Assembly (NCBI GenBank): GCA_027596075.1
Contig: JADGJC010000445.1
Location: 1-26,868, forward strand
DNA length: 26,868 bases
From: Rhizophlyctis rosea
Lineage: Eukaryota > Chytridiomycota > Chytridiomycetes > Rhizophlyctidales > Rhizophlyctidaceae
Direction: 5' to 3'
The translations under genes were made by a program, and so were the position numbers. The notes beneath the pieces were generated by a model. That model searched no databases and was not told the DNA's origin. It was given only the letters and a program-made list of their open reading frames with translations. This document shows, one piece after another, positions 9,246 to 20,612 of this stretch. How positions within the stretch are numbered: position 1 is the first letter of the stretch; each line of letters starts with the position of its first letter.

Positions 9246-10233
9246 GTGCTACGCATGTGCAAACTTTCAAAAGAGTTGGTGGTTCAATGGTATCCTGATG
9301 AGACCCTCTCATTGTACGAGTTTCGCTGGGAGGTATGGAGGCACGACGACGTTAGCTCCTTGTGTGCAAAAAGACGGCTCAATCTTCCCGATAATTCCTC
9401 TATGAGACCCTCCCCAAGAGGCTCATTGCTTAATTGCTTTCCAGAATCCTTAGTCATCCGACTGCCATGCTTCCAATCGGCCTACTTCACCGTATTCCCA
9501 CGTCTGGGACAATACAAAAGTTATCTCCCCCTGCCCTTGTCACCGCACCATCGAAATTGAAGTTGAAGCAAAGCTCACCGCAATTACCGAGCTTGCTGCC
9601 AGGCTAACCTCAGAAGGGCTGGGGACCTGGTTTGATGTACCCTCTATAGACCATACAGATGCGGAGGATCAGTCGGTGCAGGTCAACTACATGGTCATAG
9701 TGTATGGAAATGCGAAGGCCACATATATAGTGGTGGAACACACGGCCATCATCTTCATCAAGGAATTCCTAGATAGGGTGGAGGAAGTGCTTGGCTCTTA
9801 TGGAGTTCATGGCAGACAGGTCGGCACTTTGCAGAGGCTGGCAGAAAGGCGGGACCGTCCTTTCGATCTTGTGGACTACGACGATCATGTCTGGACGCTA
9901 CAGGAGCAATTTCTCTCTCGTATTCCGATCTACCTGTGCCTGTGTTCGCAATGTTCGCAGGATAGAAAGGGAAGCATGGTGGCGGCATCGCTCGTTCATA
10001 ATGCTGCAATGCGGAGAAGGGTCTCATTAACGCATTTCCAGATCTCGCCAAGTTGTTCGACTGGTGTGCAAGTTTCATGCAGCTGGTCTTGCCATGGTTT
10101 GCTGAAGTCCAGGTCCAAGCAAATAGGACATAGGCCTCCAGAGTTAGGCAGGATGACAGTGTTGACTGCATTACCCATCCTTACACGCATAAACTCCAAA
10201 CACTCATCAGACACAAGAACATCGAACCCATAA
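9246..10233 (+). pseudogene. Decayed HET-like (heterokaryon-incompatibility type) gene fragment
   Basis: Not intact. Frame one ends with FPESLVIRL…SAYFT around 9441-9489. Frame two then continues with YSHVWD (from 9493), WFDVPSIDHTDAEDQSVQ, VIVYGNAKATYIVV and VWTLQEQFLSR (to about 9930). Together these follow the order of HET-domain landmarks: the 'SHVWG' start, the 'WiD…CIdQ…d..Q' segment, the 'iY..A' helix and the 'WTfQE' segment. A frameshift near 9490, an in-frame stop at 9451 before it, and loss of homology after about 9960 show decay; no splice site repairs the break that I could find. The HET family controls self/non-self cell death in filamentous fungi and is expanded as short paralogues in some basal fungi. 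The family call rests on remembered motif order, so it needs a profile search. Confidence 0.55.
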
Positions 10234-10240
10234 TATAATA
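9996..10240 (-). pseudogene. Small antisense fragment with CPICLDLDF motif
   Basis: On the minus strand, an open stretch reads GGLCPICLDLDFSKPW followed by an amphipathic segment ending at a stop at 9996. A C-x-x-C-x-x-[LI]-[DN] start like this often opens HET-type fungal proteins just before their HET domain. It overlaps the tail of the plus-strand HET-like fragment in the opposite direction, suggesting a rearranged or nested remnant. It has no start codon context or downstream partner that I can support. It may be chance. Confidence 0.3.
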
Positions 10241-10516
10241 CAGTGTGGTTGTACGGAAAAAAACACCAAACAGTAAAAACAGCAAAAGAAAATGAAAGCT
10301 GCCAAACTAAGCTACCCTCCCCCAACTTTTTTTGGTGTTTTTTCCTGCTGTTATGCTATTATTTTTTTTCAGTGAGAAAAGAAAAAAGTGTATGTATATA
10401 CTGCAAAAGAAAGATTGCGTTTCCCCACCCCCCCCCCTACTCGAATGAGTAAACCGCTCCACCACTACACGTAAAGGACCTGCTCCCTTCCCTCCCCATC
10501 CATTCCCTTCCCTCCT
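10241..10516. other. AT-tract-rich 3' flank of RPB1
   Basis: There is no gene here. The stretch is rich in A and T runs. On the minus strand (RPB1 sense) it contains AGTATATACATACA near 10390-10404, about 115 bases after the RPB1 stop. That resembles the TATATA/TAYRTA efficiency elements of fungal 3' ends. RPB1 cleavage and polyadenylation probably occur here. Confidence 0.45.
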
Positions 10517-13500
10517 TCAAGCCCCAGGACTGCTCGGACTGTACGCCGGCGAATGCGGCTGGTACGTCCCATTGACACCCCCACCCGGCGCAGCAGGACT
10601 TCCCGTCGATGACGGCGAATAGCTCGGGCTGGACGGACTGTAGCTCGGGCTCGACGGGCTGTAGGACGGGCTCGAAGGGCTGTAGCTCGGGCTGGTAGGG
10701 CTGTAGCTCGGGCTCGTCGGCGAGTACGTGGGACTCGTGGGGCTGTACGTCGGGCTCGTCGGGGAGTAGGACGGGCTCATGGGACTGTAGGACGGGCTTG
10801 TAGGGCTGTAGGACGGGCTCGTCGGGCTGTAGCTCGGACTTGTGGGGCTGTAGCTTGGGCTCGTCGGGCTGTAGGATGGACTGGCGGGGCTGTAGTGCGC
10901 CGCAGGCGTGGAGGGGGAGTAGCTTGGGGACGCTGGACTGTATCCTCCTCCGACGGTCGTCGGGCTGTATCCGGGCGATGTAGGGGAGTAGGACGGGCTG
11001 GTGGGCGAGTACCCCGGACTTGTGGGGCTGTAACTCGGGCTGGTCGGGCTGTAGCCGGGACTGGTGGGACTGTAGCTGGGCGACGTCGGGCTGTACCCAG
11101 GAGAAGCGGGCGAATAGTTTGGACTCGCAGGACTGTACCCACCAGCCGCCGCGCGCGGAGTGAACATGCCGGTGTCCATGTACCTCTTCGGACTGTCGGC
11201 GCCGTACGGAGAGAACGCAGGCTGGACGGGCGAGTAACCCCCACCAGGCGAACCCGGCATGGGACTGAAGCTCCTCTCGTGGTACGGCGTATGCGCAGGA
11301 CTGAACCCTCCCCTCGCATAGTCCGGCTCAACCGAATCAATCTGGTCCGGCGCGTTGGCCAACGCATTCGAATCAAGGTACACCCCAAAGTTCCCCGTCC
11401 CCAACGGCGCCACCTGCCCCAACAAGATGTTCTCCGAAACACCCTCGCAATCATCCAACTCTCCCGCCCCAGCAGCCTCAACCAGCAACTCCACAGTCTC
11501 CTCGAACGAACACCTCGCGAGGGCCCCCGCCTCCGTACGGTTGATCCCATGCCTCGTAATGGCCATCAACGACCCGCGGTGACACATAATGTCACAAAGA
11601 AGCGCCATGTGCCGATGGTTGACGTACGAACCATCCCCCAACAACACCGACCGCAACTCCTTCATCAACGCCGCCCGACACGCCTCAATCCCCAATACCT
11701 CCCCAATCTCCACAATGTTGTTCGAGTACGTCCTCGTGGCATCCACCCCATCGAACGTAAGCACATGCTTCAACGCCACACCGCTCGTGTCAAGCACAAA
11801 CTCCTTCTTCCCCTTCTGCTGCAAAGACCCCTTCTCATCAAAGCTGATCACATCGATCTCGTTGATGTACGCCCTCTGAATCCCAGGAACACCCCCCAAG
11901 TCAACCGCATTCAGGATGTTATTCTCGATCTTCCTCAAGAACACGTCCTGCTCCTGCCGGTTCTCCTCCTCCTCCAGATCCTTCGGGTCCATCTTCATCC
12001 TCGCCAACACCAAAAGCGGAACCGCGTTCTCATCAGACACCCAGCACTTGACATCCCCGCCAAAGTTGTCAGAGATCTTCGCCGCAATCTCCGCCATCGT
12101 CAGCCCCTTGTCCACCTTGCGCTTCAGGTCGAGCTTGATTCGGAGAACCCACGGCGAGTACGCAACGTTGTCCTCGTCCTCCATCCCTTCGTACACAGCC
12201 ATCACCACCTTGTCCGCCTCGTTGACCGGGTTGTAAAGCTCAGGATCGTACCAGATCTCCGTGCTTTCCGTGATCCGCCTCAAGGTCGTATGCTCCAGTC
12301 TCGACTGCACCTTCTTGGCCTCCTCGAACGACGTCGCATACCGGGGCTCCAAGAACACCTGCAACGCCGGCGTCTTCAGGTTCTTCGCCACGTTGATGAT
12401 TTCCTTCAACCGCGGCACACCCTTCGTGACCGCCTTGGACCCAACACCGGCAAGATGGAACGTGTTGAGCGTCATCTGCGTAGCCGGCTCACCGATAGAC
12501 TGAGCAGCCAGCGTTCCCACCATCTCCCCCGGGTTGACAATCGCCTGGTCGAACCGGTCCACCAACGTCTGAATAACCCAATCAAACGCCTCCCTCGTCA
12601 TGTTGAACTCCATCAACACCCTCCGACTGGCCAAAATGCTGCGGACCAGGATCTTGTAAAGAGTAATGGCGTTCCGTTGCGCCTCCGCACTCAAGTGATC
12701 GCCCTCCTTCCCGCGCACCACCACCAACTGGTTCTCAAGGAGATCCTCGACCTTTTCGACGATGTACTGCGGGCCCATGTCCAACACTTGATTCTTCGAA
12801 AGGTTGAACTGGTGGATGGCGTTTGTGATCAACCGCATAAGGTTCCCAGGCAACGCCCACTTGTTGTCGAACTCGTCCTTGAAGATAACCTGCCTCAACT
12901 CATCCCGATCCTCCGACAACCGCTCAAACTCCCTCTCCACCGCCTGCCGAGTCGGCGTCGTCCGCAACCCCTCCCGAACCTTGCTCTCAAACCGGTCCCA
13001 CTTCAACGCATGCGGACCATGGCTGCTGATCAGGTCGATGTAGTACTTTTTCCGGAAGACCTCATCCGACATGAGCATCGTCTCCAACGCCTGCTTCTCA
13101 ACCTTGGCGCCATCCATGCCGTCCTCGCCATACAAGAACTGAATGACATCCCCCATGGCGTTCCGCACCGTCCCGTCGTACTTAGCCATCACATCCTCCA
13201 TAGCCTTCACCAACCGCCGTTGGATGTACCCCGTCTCGGCAGTCTTGACGGCCGTGTCAATCAGACCTTCTCGTCCACCCATGGCGTGGAAGAAGAACTC
13301 TTGCGGCGTCAACCCACGAAGGTAAGAGTTGTCAACGAACCCACGACTCTCCGTCCCGTGGTCGTCCTTGGTGTAATGTGGCAGCGTCCGGAACCGGAAT
13401 CCGTACGGGATACGCTTGCCCTCCACGAGCTGTTGCCCAACACAAGCCGCCATCTGACCAATGTTGACGTCAGATCCCTTCGACCCGGCAATAACCATCT

Positions 13501-16500
13501 TCCTCGCGTTATTGTGCTTCCCCAAACCCTTCAGGCCACTCTTTCCCGCACCCTCACGCGACTTGGTCAATGCCGCAGCGACCATGGACTCGAAAGTCTC
13601 CTTGATGGTCATACCAGGTTGGGCTTCCAACCCTTCGCTCTCCGCCTTCTTGATAAGGTCCGCCACCGAGTCCTTCCCGCCCTTCAAGTGCCCGTTGACT
13701 TGGTCCATCAGCTCGTCACTGGCCACGGTATCCCCAATCCCGATAGAAAACCCATTGTGCAGGAGCCAGTAGTTCACAATCTGCTGCGTCCCGTTGAAGA
13801 ATTGTTTCGCAGCATCCGGACCATGCTCGTTGACCGTCACGTGGATGATGCCGCCAGCGGAGGACCCAACCGTACCCTTGGACAAAATCCCAGCCACCAG
13901 CTCCCCGTCCTGGATGATGACCTTGGTGTCGCCTGGAGAGATCTTCGTCCTCTCCTCATCGGGGTGACCGAAATGCTTCCCTTCCAAGTTGATTCTCGGA
14001 ATGATGAGAGACATCATCTGCTTCCCCGTCCAGAGCGGAATCGGTTTCAGGATGGCAGGTTCCGGGATCTGACCATCCCAGTTTGGCACCCAGTACAGGA
14101 TGTTCATGACCATGTCCCTCCTGATGAACGTGTCGCGTTGCGTAAACAAGGTGATCCCACACAGCGTGTCCTGCACGATACCCATGACCGGCCCGTTCTT
14201 TTGAGGAGAAACGATCATCCGCGGCACCACGCAGAGCTCCTGGATTTCGGCTTTGGTCTGGTAGGATTGAGGGACGTGGAGGTTCATTTCGTCTCCGTCG
14301 AAGTCGGCGTTGTAGGGGCTCGTGACGGAGAGGTTGAGGCGGAAGGTGGAGTATGGCATCACCTTGACTCGATGCCCCATCATACTCATTTTGTGGAGCG
14401 AGGGTTGACGGTTGAAGATGATCAGGTCGTCGTCCATCAAATGCCGTTCCACCCTGTCCCCAATATTGAGAGCGACGCTGCCCTCCCTTGCGTACTTCAA
14501 GTCCGTCCGATCACCGTTCTGGCTGATGACGTACTTGGCTCCCGGGTGCTCCCCATACGGTTGGTCCACCAACTTCTGCAGGTGCTGTTGGTTGTAAGGA
14601 GTGACCGTTTCGGGGAAGGTCAGATTCCTCGCGATGCTGGTTGGGACACCGACTTGATCAATGGACAGATTCGGGTCACCAGTAATGACGGTACGCGCAG
14701 AGAAATCTACACGCTTTCCCATCAAGTTCCCACGGAGACGACCTTCCTTGCCCTTCAGACGGGATCGGATGGTTTTAAGCTGTCAAAACAGTGAAGTTAG
14801 ATGATTGTGACATTCTTCCGTTTGATATGAACAGCAGTACATACAGGTCGGCCCGACTTGTGCTGCGCACTGGGCATTCCCGCCAAGTCATTGTCCATGA
14901 ATGTTGCAACATGGTACTGCAGCAATTCCACGAAGTCGGTGATGATATGCCCAGGGGCACCTTCTTCCAAGTTCTTCCGAAGGGTCGTGTTGGAATTCAC
15001 GATGTTGCGCAGAGCATAGGTCAAGTCATCCTCTCCTTTCGCTTGACCCTCGACGGCAACGGCCGGGCGAACGGGCATTGGAGGCACCGGAAGGACCGAT
15101 ATCAGCATCCATTCTGGTCGAGCGTACTTCGGGTGCATCCCCATGCTCTTGATGTCCTCATCGGTGATGAGCCGGAAGATTGTCTGCACCCGCTCTGGTG
15201 TGAGCTGCTCTTGCTTTGCATCGGTCTTGTCCTGAATTTCGAAACAATCGTGAGCATGAATATCTCAGCAAACACAATGTAAAGCATTTTCCGAATTGCA
15301 CACCTCATCCTTGGTGGGCTTCATCCTCATCATCAACTTGAGACCTTCTTTGGTAAACGTAGGCTGCCTTGCCCCACATCCCCCGTGGTTGTGCCTCTTT
15401 GCTCCTTCACCGTCCTTTTGATTTTGGGTTTGAGTTAGAAAGTTGGTTTAAGCTATTGGCTAAGCACGAAGCTTACCATTCCATCATCCTCGGTGGACGC
15501 CTCACAGACCGTTCGGCCCTTGCACAGAGTCCAGACCGCGTGGAACCGTCTCTTTAGATCGGAGATGTTCCGTGCTTGTTTGAATTTCGTTGCTTGATCT
15601 TGCATGCTTTCGTCGATCTGTGTTGCCTGATAAGACAAATGCTACGAAAACATAGGACATCTGCTCTGTCCTCCTTACCTTGAGCTTCCCGCACGAGAAA
15701 CAGACGCATTCCAGGACTTTCTTGATCTTCACAACGAAACCTTCATAATGAAAGAAGATAAGGAAGATGCATCACAAACTTGGCACACACACCGATCGAC
15801 TTACCAGGATGGAAGACAGGCTTAGCCAGCTCAATGTGCCCGAAATGACCGGGACATTCCGTCATGCCCATATCGCAAGTAGCGCACTTGAAATTCCTGT
15901 CGGTAGTCCCCAGGCGTGTGTCATTCAGGCCTCCCGCCTTTGGCTTGTCGTTTTCGTACGTCTCGGGGTACTCGATCTTCACAACCGACATGGCTTTCTG
16001 CATGCGGCGTATTCATAATACGCAGATGGGGAGATTGACGAATTGAAGTAGATGATAATAGGATGGAGATCACAAGAGACAATAGAAGAGATGGATCAGT
16101 TAAGGCGGCTCAGATGATTGGGTTTTCGGTACGACGTCTGTCCCCTTTCCCGCAACCAATTTGAAACCAACATAACCCTTTTGCGATCAATATTTCATGA
16201 TCAACCATTCGTGCTTCCACACTCTCTTCACCAAGAGAGGAAACGATGACGAACAGTGCAATAAATGCCACTGCTGTCTTCCACATCCATAACCAGAGCA
16301 GTGCGTTCAAAGCACGCTTTATCCCGAGGAATCACCCACGGTATTTTTTGTATCCACGCCAACGTAGCCCACAACCCTAATCTAAAAGCAAACAGAAAAC
16401 AAAGGCACACAAACTCACCGTTTCCTCTGGCGACAGGATACCGAACTGAACGTATTTGACCTTTCGCAGAGGCGCCGGCGATTCGGCGAACATGTTCCCC

Positions 16501-16535
16501 CCAACCATGACCCTCCTTTTTGTTGCGTCACCCAT
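10517..16535 (-). CDS. RPB1: RNA polymerase II largest subunit RPB1
   Basis: Catalytic subunit of RNA polymerase II, which makes mRNA in the nucleus. Seven exons join in frame (16535-16419, 15997-15805, 15740-15679, 15626-15477, 15414-15304, 15231-14845, 14779-10517) to 1,760 residues, close to yeast (1,733). The start MGDATKRR has ATG in good context (TTTCAAAATGG). Visible in order: clamp zinc ligands C77, C80, C87, H90 (CPGHFGH); second zinc site around C117/C120 and GGCG in exon 5; SGRP…[26 protein letters not shown]; active-site NADFDGD with D499, D501, D503; the bridge-helix segment [28 protein letters not shown]; trigger loop [12 protein letters not shown]; and a CTD from residue 1555 to the end. 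The first intron is 421 bases and the others 52-72, so introns cluster at the 5' end. The residue after the trigger-loop His is Leu, where yeast has Phe and human Tyr. The gene appears intact and is surely essential. Confidence 0.99.
10601..11137 (-). repeat. RPB1 CTD heptad repeat array, 25 units
   Basis: Counting codons on the minus strand gives 25 YSPxSPx units. Two of them are stretched to nine residues (YSPTTVGGG and YSPSTPAAH). Units 3-8 alternate YSPTSPS and YSPTSPG exactly three times. Units 13-16 are consensus, one has Met at position 4, two end in Thr, and three of the last four are YSPSSPS. A tip of YQPHSPA and YSPSSPGA follows a Gly/Pro linker. This is the platform for Ser2/Ser5 phosphorylation and RNA-processing factors. 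The alternating part suggests past duplication of a 42-base unit. Confidence 0.95.
15998..16418 (-). other. Long first intron of RPB1
   Basis: This 421-base intron runs from GTGAGT at 16418 to CAG at 15998 and splits the conserved SPEET / [12 protein letters not shown] junction in phase 0. It is four to eight times longer than the other RPB1 introns. I found no coding or RNA gene inside it. First introns of this size sometimes hold expression-enhancing signals. Confidence 0.85.
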
Positions 16536-17637
16536 TTTGAAAGGAAGGGTATTGAAAGCACGGATAGAGAGATTTGCCTGTGGTGGGAAAAGGGATATAT
16601 GAAGCGAGAATATCAAAAAAGCGTTAGTTTTCACATGATAAGGAAAAGATATCCAAGGATTCACCACAGATTGCCAATCTAGGCTATCCAAAAGTGTGGA
16701 AACCCACAACAGCCAAAACTCACGAACTACACACCAAATGTGTTGTCTTGTAATTAACTACGCAAGAGCAAAAAGAACTCGTCTCAAACTTTTCCACCCG
16801 TAGAAAGATTCGCACTCAAGTAGAACGAGATCCGCCAGTGCCGAGGCAGGATAATAATTACTTCGTGCTGATTTGTTGTGACGTGCCGACCTTCGACGGG
16901 TCTAAAGGCAGCGCCCCGTAGGTCCAGACGAGGAAACCCGGTTGGGGGATGGGAGACAGAGAAACGGTGATACTATCTTCTTATCAGTGTTTTTTCTTCT
17001 TTTGGGTATGGATTGTGTGTGTGGGTAAAACCTTCACTGTTTTTTTGGATTGAGTGAGTGAATATTTTGATTTGGATTTGGCGACCTGCGGTCTGGGTAT
17101 AATGTAGCAATTGAAACGTACAACGCTGCTATTCAGGGGTATAGTGAGGTGAGTGTAGACCTTCCCCAGTTGATTAGGGTGTGAGCGTTCAGATCAAACG
17201 CTAAGCGCGAGTGAAGGATTGAAGGTTGCAATGACTGTCAAGTCTGGTGGGTTTATCGTTGGGCCCGTGGGGCGGTGACCACAGTTGGATCGACAACCGT
17301 CAGCGACTTCGCTTTGGGCCACACATCAATGGAAGCATTCGATCCAGCGAATTTGTGTCATTTTGGACGCTGCGGCAGGCACAGTCACTATCTTGTGGAG
17401 GCTTGGCTACTGTGACTCAGAATGTGTAATTGCCCCCCTACAAATTCAGGGTCTTGTAGCCAATACATCAACATGACATGGCAGGGAGTATCCTTTTCAC
17501 CCTGATATCAGCAACCTTCTCAACAAACTGAAGTCCGCCATCAACCAGCATCTTTCATTATCATTCACAAAAATGCTGCTCAAAAAACAAGAACGTGAAA
17601 AAGTGGCCGTCTTCAATCCCCACAACACTCCCCCCGT
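16536..17637. promoter_or_regulatory. RPB1 upstream region
   Basis: There is no supported gene in these 1.1 kb. They lie between the RPB1 start and the stop of the upstream ERI-type gene, both on the minus strand, and so must hold the RPB1 promoter and the ERI 3' end. A TATA-like CATATATC on the minus strand lies near 16595-16602, about 60 bases before the RPB1 ATG. The open frames at 17247-17476 resemble nothing I know. Confidence 0.5.
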
Positions 17638-20227
17638 TCAAAACCACTGAAAAAACCCACACTTCCCACACCCAAAATAAACCCTCCCCAAATTCTTCCC
17701 AGAAGTCCTCACAACCTTCCTCCCAGCCCTCTTGCCACACCCACACAACGGGGCAGTAACACTCTTCCCCTTCTTCACCAACTCCCCATCGATATGCGCA
17801 GTCGCCCGCTCAGAAGGTCGCAGCGTTATGCCTGCTTCCGCTGTTAGGTTTTGTATGCGGGACTTTTCGGATTGTTGGGCGGGTGTGGCGGGAGCTTTGG
17901 GAAGACAGCGTTCTGAAAGGGTGGGTGTCCAGCCGTTTTGGAGCATGCGGTGGGCTAGGCGGGCCGTGTTTTTGGCGTCGTCTTTTGTGGGCGTGAAGAC
18001 AGGTCAGGATTTCCACTGCCCTGTTTGACGCCGATTCGAACTTCTTTGGATGCGTCCTGCCTTACCTATTCCCGAATGCTCCTGCCCCTCCCACGCCAAG
18101 CCCAAATCCTCCATGGACCCCTTCACACCCCTTGGCGTTCGGCCATACAGCGTTCGGTAAGATTTCTTGATGTCTTTTTGTGACAAACATGACAATGTTA
18201 GAAATTGTCTCCATGATCATCCCTGTACAAGCACAGTTTTCGTCATTCTCACCTATCCACTTCTTGTAATACTCAGGAAGATCAATCTTCATCCACCGAC
18301 ACTGTTGTGCCAGACAGGTTGTAAGGTCCCAATCTAGGTTTTCGACATGGAACAATCGATGAGTGGCCATTCAGGACTTGAAATTGAGAATCGAGCGCCC
18401 GTCACACACATACCAGACCATGTCGCAAGAACCCATTCAAAGCCTATTGTTTCATCCCCTGCTGTATAAGAAACAAATGTTAGGACGGGCTTTCGCACAA
18501 GGTGCATTTTTGACAAGACATTCGCCTCACCATTCCGTCGCAACCTGCGTTCCTTCAGCCAAGAATCGAACATGTCCAACGTATGCGACAAGGAGGATCC
18601 ATTGTCAACTTGCTCCTACAACCAATGTATGGTTTGTCCTTTAAGCATGAACAGCCCTAACCGGGTTTGCGCATCACTCATGATTTTCACTCACCTGCTT
18701 GATGCCCGTGAACCCTTTACAAAACTCGCTCAGCACCGGATTGACTGTTGGTTTCACAAACCTGCGAACGCATGTCAGTGAGATGGTACGTTCGCGCCAT
18801 GAATGCAATTGCGCTAAAAGAAAGACAGCGACCGTACATTTGAAACGGATTTGCTACTCGGCCGGTTTTCATGTTTAGGACTACCGCGGAGAATTCGACT
18901 AGGTGTTATTTGAATTGTTAGATCTAAACCTTCCTATGCAGTTCCGAACAGAAGATATGGCGGAAACTTACTGATCTCCTGCACGTACATCTCCTTCTTC
19001 ATTTGAGCGTGTTCTTTCTTTTCCCAACATGTCGTTTCGAAATCCAAAACAACTGCAATCATCAACATTAGGCATTCAACATAGGAAGACATGGTCCGAA
19101 TGGCAGGAAAATCGACATCTGTCCGGCATCATACCCAAAAATTCGATATCAAGTTCCTGTTGGGATTCTGGGGACAGAGCGCAAGACGTTGGAGTGATGG
19201 GTCGTACCATGCTGAGGGATCTGGCTAGACTCATGGCGGGTGATTCGGGCGGGATGGCATTGGGAGTGAGGTTGGGGCGGTGGTTGAGGGGAGTGTACTG
19301 CGGAACTGGTATTGATGAAGGCGTAGTGGTATTGCGGAGTTCGTTGTAAGGTGTGTACTGGAGAGCTGGTATTGAGGGTTGCGTGTGAAAGGATGTGTTG
19401 TGCGAGTTGGGTCTGCTGTATGCTGAAGATTTGATTGGGATTGGTAGTCTGGACTGCTGTACGCTTCGGGCAGATGCTGCTGCTCTTTGTGTGAGATTGT
19501 GAGGTGTGTATGTGTGTGTATTGACGTGCTGGTGCGATGATTGAGACTGCTGTGAATGACGTTCTAGTGCCTGGCGCTTGGATGGGTGCAGCATAGTTTG
19601 CTGACTGCCAGCAGGTGCGGTGGTATCTGCATCACTTGGCCGCTTATGGGGTCTGCTGCCGGCGGGTGGGTCAACTGAAATGTGGGTTGTGGAAGAGTTG
19701 AAAGCAGCGGGTGTTGTGTCGGCTTCGCAAAGATCAACAGAACGGACGTCGCCGCAGTGCAGCACATCGTCCGCCTCAAAGAATCCTGAGTCGCGGGGTC
19801 GCGGGAGTCGGGTTCCACATGATGAGACGTTTTCCGTTGGTTCTACTAATAAGACCGAGTCGGCGACTTCCTTCTCACGAGCCATCTCATATTGGCGATG
19901 TGACCCATCTTGGGGAACGTCCTGCCTGCTTGCGGTTGACCTCGCTTCAAAGCAATGACTGCTAGTGGCAGCCGGTTGTGATGGGTGCGCGGGCCGTGTG
20001 AAAGAGCGGTCGGTGAGGGATGTGCATTCTCCTCCCGCGTTTTCTGAGTTTAGTAGTTGTGTGCCACTCCTCTGTTCCAACTTTGCTCTCCGTATTTGAA
20101 TGGCTCTCTCCTTGTTTGCCTGTATGCGCGCAACTACTTTTGGTGGAAGGGTCCTTGACTCCATCGCTGATGGTTTGGATGAGCTCGAAAAATAGCACAC
20201 TTGACGTGACGAGGAAGACTGCGGCAT
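17638..20227 (-). CDS. ERI-type DEDDh 3'-5' exonuclease with GRF zinc finger
   Basis: Nine exons join in frame (20227-19135, 19052-18972, 18898-18838, 18761-18695, 18615-18531, 18461-18414, 18333-18253, 18173-18066, 17981-17638), giving 655 residues. The exonuclease domain occupies about 360-570. Its catalytic set is complete: D368 and E370 (VVLDFETTCW), D481 (GDWDL), H538 and D543 (HSGIDDAKNTARLAHRML). Family landmarks QEIIEFSAVVLN and WIDIKKSYRTLYG are present. The C-terminus is a GRF zinc finger with C621, C623, C646, C649 (PLCGCG…VYFGCGKCGFFQW). The N-terminal 360 residues are disordered, Ser/Gln/Pro-rich, and begin with a basic helix at 27-53 (LPPKVVARIQANKERAIQIRR) like RPA32-binding helices of XPA and SMARCAL1. 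ERI1 trims histone mRNA, 5.8S rRNA and small RNAs; animal ERI2 also pairs the exonuclease with a GRF finger. GRF fingers bind single-stranded DNA, so a DNA-repair role is possible. An alternative start is M22. Confidence 0.93.
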
Positions 20228-20612
20228 GATTTGAAGAAACGCGACGCGTTCAGAACATAATTAAAGCGCACCATGTGCGTTCTTTGCGTAATAAATAAGA
20301 CAAATTCTAAACTGTAATTACACTGCCACGTGGATGGAATCAAGGTTTTGGACCAGATGCCGAGCCTCCAGATGAGAGACGGGAGCACGCAATGCACAAA
20401 CCCCACAACCCCCGGCACCCTCATCTCACCATAAGCAACCTATTTCTCACCGCCATCCGGCCTATTAAGCATCAAAACTTGCCTTATTACGTCCCCTTAC
20501 TCGTAGTCCAGCCGTCGCGCCGCTCACGCACTAGCCCTCCTGCTGTAGAATGTCTGTTTCCTACCCACATACATACTAACTCTAGCCACCCACACAACAC
20601 CCCTCGCCGGTC
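20228..20612. promoter_or_regulatory. Divergent promoter between ERI-type and YPP1-like genes
   Basis: These 385 bases separate two genes transcribed away from each other. They contain one CACGTG site at 20327-20332, the same hexamer as in the other divergent region at 3100-3105. The half near the ERI-type start is AT-rich; the half near 20613 is C-rich with short CACC repeats, as expected for a leader. No clear TATA box is seen. Confidence 0.6.

Noticed and set aside
9277..9310. tRNA-like A-box (TGGTTCAATGG)
   Set aside because: It matches a tRNA D-arm pattern, but no GGTTCRANNCC B-box or acceptor-stem pairing follows within 80 bases.
9676..10233. Calling this open frame an intact gene
   Set aside because: It lacks an ATG, and its HET-like similarity begins upstream in a part separated from the rest by a frameshift and stop. 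Similarity ends well before its stop codon.
10895..14794. Long open frame of 1,299 codons on the plus strand opposite RPB1
   Set aside because: It is exactly antisense to conserved RPB1 coding sequence, is very Arg/Pro/His-rich with no domain, and is explained by strongly biased third positions that suppress antisense stops.
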